This document shows, one piece after another, positions 61,355-64,000 of a DNA stretch of 64,000 bases. The position numbers and the translations under genes were made by a program. Position 1 is the stretch's first letter. Every line of letters begins with the position of its first letter. The notes beneath the pieces were generated by a model. That model was not told the origin of the DNA. It saw nothing but the letters and a program-made list of their open reading frames with translations, and ran no database searches. The stretch is from Cymodocea nodosa. Taxonomy: Eukaryota > Streptophyta > Magnoliopsida > Alismatales > Cymodoceaceae. The DNA lies in assembly GCA_036874045.1 (NCBI GenBank), contig CM072341.1:18674501-18738500 (forward strand), read 5' to 3'.

Positions 61355-62595
61355 TCAGTTACCTCGTCTGAGTACAGAAAGAAAACCACTAGAAGATTTC
61401 TCCTTACGGCGTTCATCATACTCACAACTAACCTGTTGATGACAAGAGTTGGAAAAAGAAAGCAAAAAGAGTGGATTAAGGAAACGAAAGCATTCGAAAA
61501 TAAATCATTCAGGAAAATATAAGGGGCCTAAGACTATCCAATGTCGGAATCTTGTGGGCTTATAATAATAACACGCAGGGTCTCACAAGAGACACCCCGG
61601 GTTTGTGTATTGAAATGTTCTAGAGCATGCGCGTATCACAGTTTGCTTGATAAGGAAAAACTTAACCCGTACCTCCTTGGCGATATTTTGTAGTATCTCA
61701 ATAATTTCAGAGAAATCTGGTCTAAGGGATGGATCTTGTTGCCAGCATCGCTGAAGCAGGTCTGAGAGCTTACGATGAGTATTCTTAGGAATAGTGGGTC
61801 TCAAGCTCTGCCAAACAATAAAAATACATTGGAATTCCAAATGATCAATCAGGACAACGGAAAATATACCTCGAAGAGTAAAAAGCCCCTAAAGAGACCA
61901 AAAATCACATATACAAGTAAAAGAAATCCTCGCTTTCAACACAAGGAAAACGGGGTAACATAATAATGGTTGGACTCCAACTTTGGCTTGACCAAGCAAA
62001 AGCGTAGCCATCAAAGACTGATTGAAATATTTAACGAAATATAAAAACTCGATAGTTTCCGTACAGTATTGATGAAAAATATCAATATAATGTTTCAGTG
62101 TCCTACCTTTCTGTAGTAGCAAAACCATGTAGTTTAGTAATGTGATTAACAAGAATCATAAGCAAAAAAAGCCTCACATTTGTCTGTATCTTGCATATCT
62201 CAACCATAAACCAGCTTGCATCCGGAACACATTTAATATAATGATTTCAAAGAGTTTCAAACTTCAACCTTGAAATTAATAGAAAAACCATAAAGAGAGA
62301 ATAGCAAACTTTGTATGATCAAGGACATAAATACCTTTTGAACAACCCCTACAGCTGCCTGCAACGGCGTTAAGTACTCATGGGGAATCTGAAGAACGTT
62401 GGAATAGAAATGAGACCTTCAGAATGTCTATCAAATGTTCAGTTGTAAAGAAAAAGTTCACCAAATATAAGGCCAATGACTTAGACAAGCAAAATAGATT
62501 TTGGTAACAATTACCTTTCCAGTTAGTAGCTCCCACAACACGATGGCAAAGCTAAAAACATCAGCCTTGTGATCATAAGGTTTGTGTTCAATGAC
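61355..62595 (-). CDS. Raf-like protein kinase (STY8/17/46 type), C-terminal part only
   Basis: Four exons on the minus strand: 62595-62515, 62388-62335, 61807-61673 and 61432-61355 (116 codons including stop). They encode the end of the kinase domain: [27 protein letters not shown] (subdomains VIII-IX), [31 protein letters not shown] and [19 protein letters not shown] (subdomain XI, with its conserved Arg). The tail ends [13 protein letters not shown]. These match the plant Raf-like ACT-domain Tyr/Ser/Thr kinases, of which STY8, STY17 and STY46 phosphorylate chloroplast transit peptides in the cytosol. The N-terminal ACT domain and the catalytic loop lie beyond the right edge. One oddity is DVFSFAIV, where the family normally has DVFSFGIV. 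Confidence 0.87.
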
Positions 62596-64000
62596 CTTCA
62601 GTTGGAAGAGAAAATCAGAAAAATAAAAAAATCTGGAACAGTGGCACGGCACATAATTCAAAATCTGAACTTGTGAAAGAAGACTAATTTGGTAATATAC
62701 AATTTTATAAAAATGTGTTGCACTTGCTTGCTTAATGCAAATGTTGCTGAACATGTCTAAATATGAGTAATATAAAACACAAAAACTCTCATACAAGTCC
62801 TAGACTTCAGATCAGGTCCCATCCAAAGAATCTTCTCAGTCTAGGCTTCACCTAACACAAGTAGGGAGAGCCTGCCATCTATGGATTCTGAAACAGAAGT
62901 CATTATAAAGGAATTTCCAACTATGATACCACAAAGCACCATGAGATACACCAGTAACACTGACTACTGGGAGAATGGCTCAATGGGTCCATGGTACAAG
63001 ACGAGAAAAGGCTAACGAAGCTTGCCAACCTAGTTCCCTAGGCCACAGTAGACACAGTGCAAACACACACGTGTAATAGACATTCCATTACGTTTAACTT
63101 TACCATTTACAATGACTAGTATCTAAAATAAATTCTATTAAAAATTTTCTATTTAACAAGAAACTTACAACTTAGAAAAAACATTTACAACCTAGATGTT
63201 CTTAATTTACTACTGCTAGAAATTTTATTTTTACTTGTCATACTTTGTATATTTCAACAAAGTAATTTATATAAAAGTATTATAATTTAATTAACGACTT
63301 TGAAAATGGAAAAATGTAAACTAGTTTATGTTTAAAAATATTGAATTGTATTCTAAAGAAACTAGTTTATATTTGTGAATATAGTTTGCATCTTTGTAAT
63401 AAGATGAGTTTGCAATGGAGAAGGGAAGAGATGCTACAGATTTGCTTAAAGAAAGAAAAGGATAAACTTGAAGTAACTTCCTACGGATACGCTAATGTTT
63501 TCCTTTCAACATAATAGCTGATTACCCAATATTTCTATAGTTAAAGCACATACTCATATGTATCGTTGAATTGATTTCCACAAATGTTTCATATCAACCA
63601 AATTCCAACCATGAATGGTCATTCCAACGCAATTGATCTGAAGCTCTCATAAAAGGAGAGAGTTGAGTTACGTTGATAGTTAAAAGACACCTCTATTCAA
63701 CAAAACACAAATCCTAGAGATAAATGGTTGAGACATAATCCTCTTAGCAATTTGTTAACATAAATTCTAACGGTAAACCATTTGAGACACAACCCCTAAG
63801 TAATTTGTCAACATGAATCTAAAGATAAACTATTAAGACATAACCTTCTTAACAATTTGTTAACATGAATCCTAAAGATAAACTATTAAGACATAACCTT
63901 CTTAACAGTTAGTTAACATGAATCCTAAAGATGAACTGCTGTGACCTTCTTAACAATATGTTAAGTTAAATCTCTAATGTAATGAAAAGAAGAGGAAAAT
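62596..64000 (-). other. Kinase intron continuing past the window edge
   Basis: The exon encoding the APE end of the activation segment was not found here, so the whole stretch is probably one intron of the kinase gene. It is AT-rich, has no coding frame, and ends in a tandem repeat (63709-63965). Confidence 0.5.
63709..63965 (+). repeat. Tandem repeat, about five units of roughly 53 bases
   Basis: Units share AAAGATAAACTATTAAGACAT, AACCTTCTTAACAATTTG and TTAACATGAATC. The central copies are the most alike and the outer copies degenerate. The period is about 51-57 bases. It is a minisatellite inside the presumed kinase intron. Confidence 0.85.

Noticed and set aside
63709..63965. CRISPR-like array
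   Set aside because: The units are contiguous diverged copies without unique spacers, in a plant intron; this is a minisatellite.

Overview
This is nuclear DNA of a flowering plant. Genes are interrupted by GT-AG introns, 5' exons are GC-rich inside AT-rich non-coding DNA, every recognisable product belongs to a plant or general eukaryotic family, and the spacers and introns carry plant retroelement debris (L1-type and RTE-type LINEs, Au-like tRNA-derived SINEs, a Tourist-like MITE). The GC-rich first exons fit a monocot, possibly a non-grass one, but that is inference only.

Layout: a small membrane protein gene of unknown function (1895-2491, +); a type-A cytokinin response regulator (6813-7617, +); Lunapark, the ER-junction protein (8734-12484, +); PEX22, the peroxisomal anchor of PEX4 (14050-17792, +); a C20-gibberellin 2-oxidase (19098-20261, -); a decayed LINE with a nested MITE (about 20.58-22.75 kb); a glutaredoxin-DEP-DUF547 protein (24511-28031, +); a P-class PPR protein with a spliced C-terminal tail (31118-34151, -); a 152-residue single-pass membrane protein (39684-43363, +); uracil-DNA glycosylase in seven exons (47354-52018, -); a 151-residue single-pass membrane protein (53242-55628, -); a damaged RPB9-like RNA polymerase subunit gene (57590-60021, +); and the 3' part of a Raf-like protein kinase gene that runs off the right edge (61355-62595, -).

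The genes are independent housekeeping or hormone-response loci, as is usual in plant chromosomes; I see no operon-like or clustered system. Gene models were assembled by hand from reading frame, splice consensus and remembered family sequence, and every complete multi-exon model closes to a whole number of codons. The most useful observations are: a terminal PPR exon that would be missed if the long ORF were taken as the gene, with a decayed tandem copy of that exon beside it; an RPB9 copy in which both zinc ribbons have lost one half; a GC-AG intron in the response regulator; and nested or intronic retroelements. I found no convincing undescribed system.
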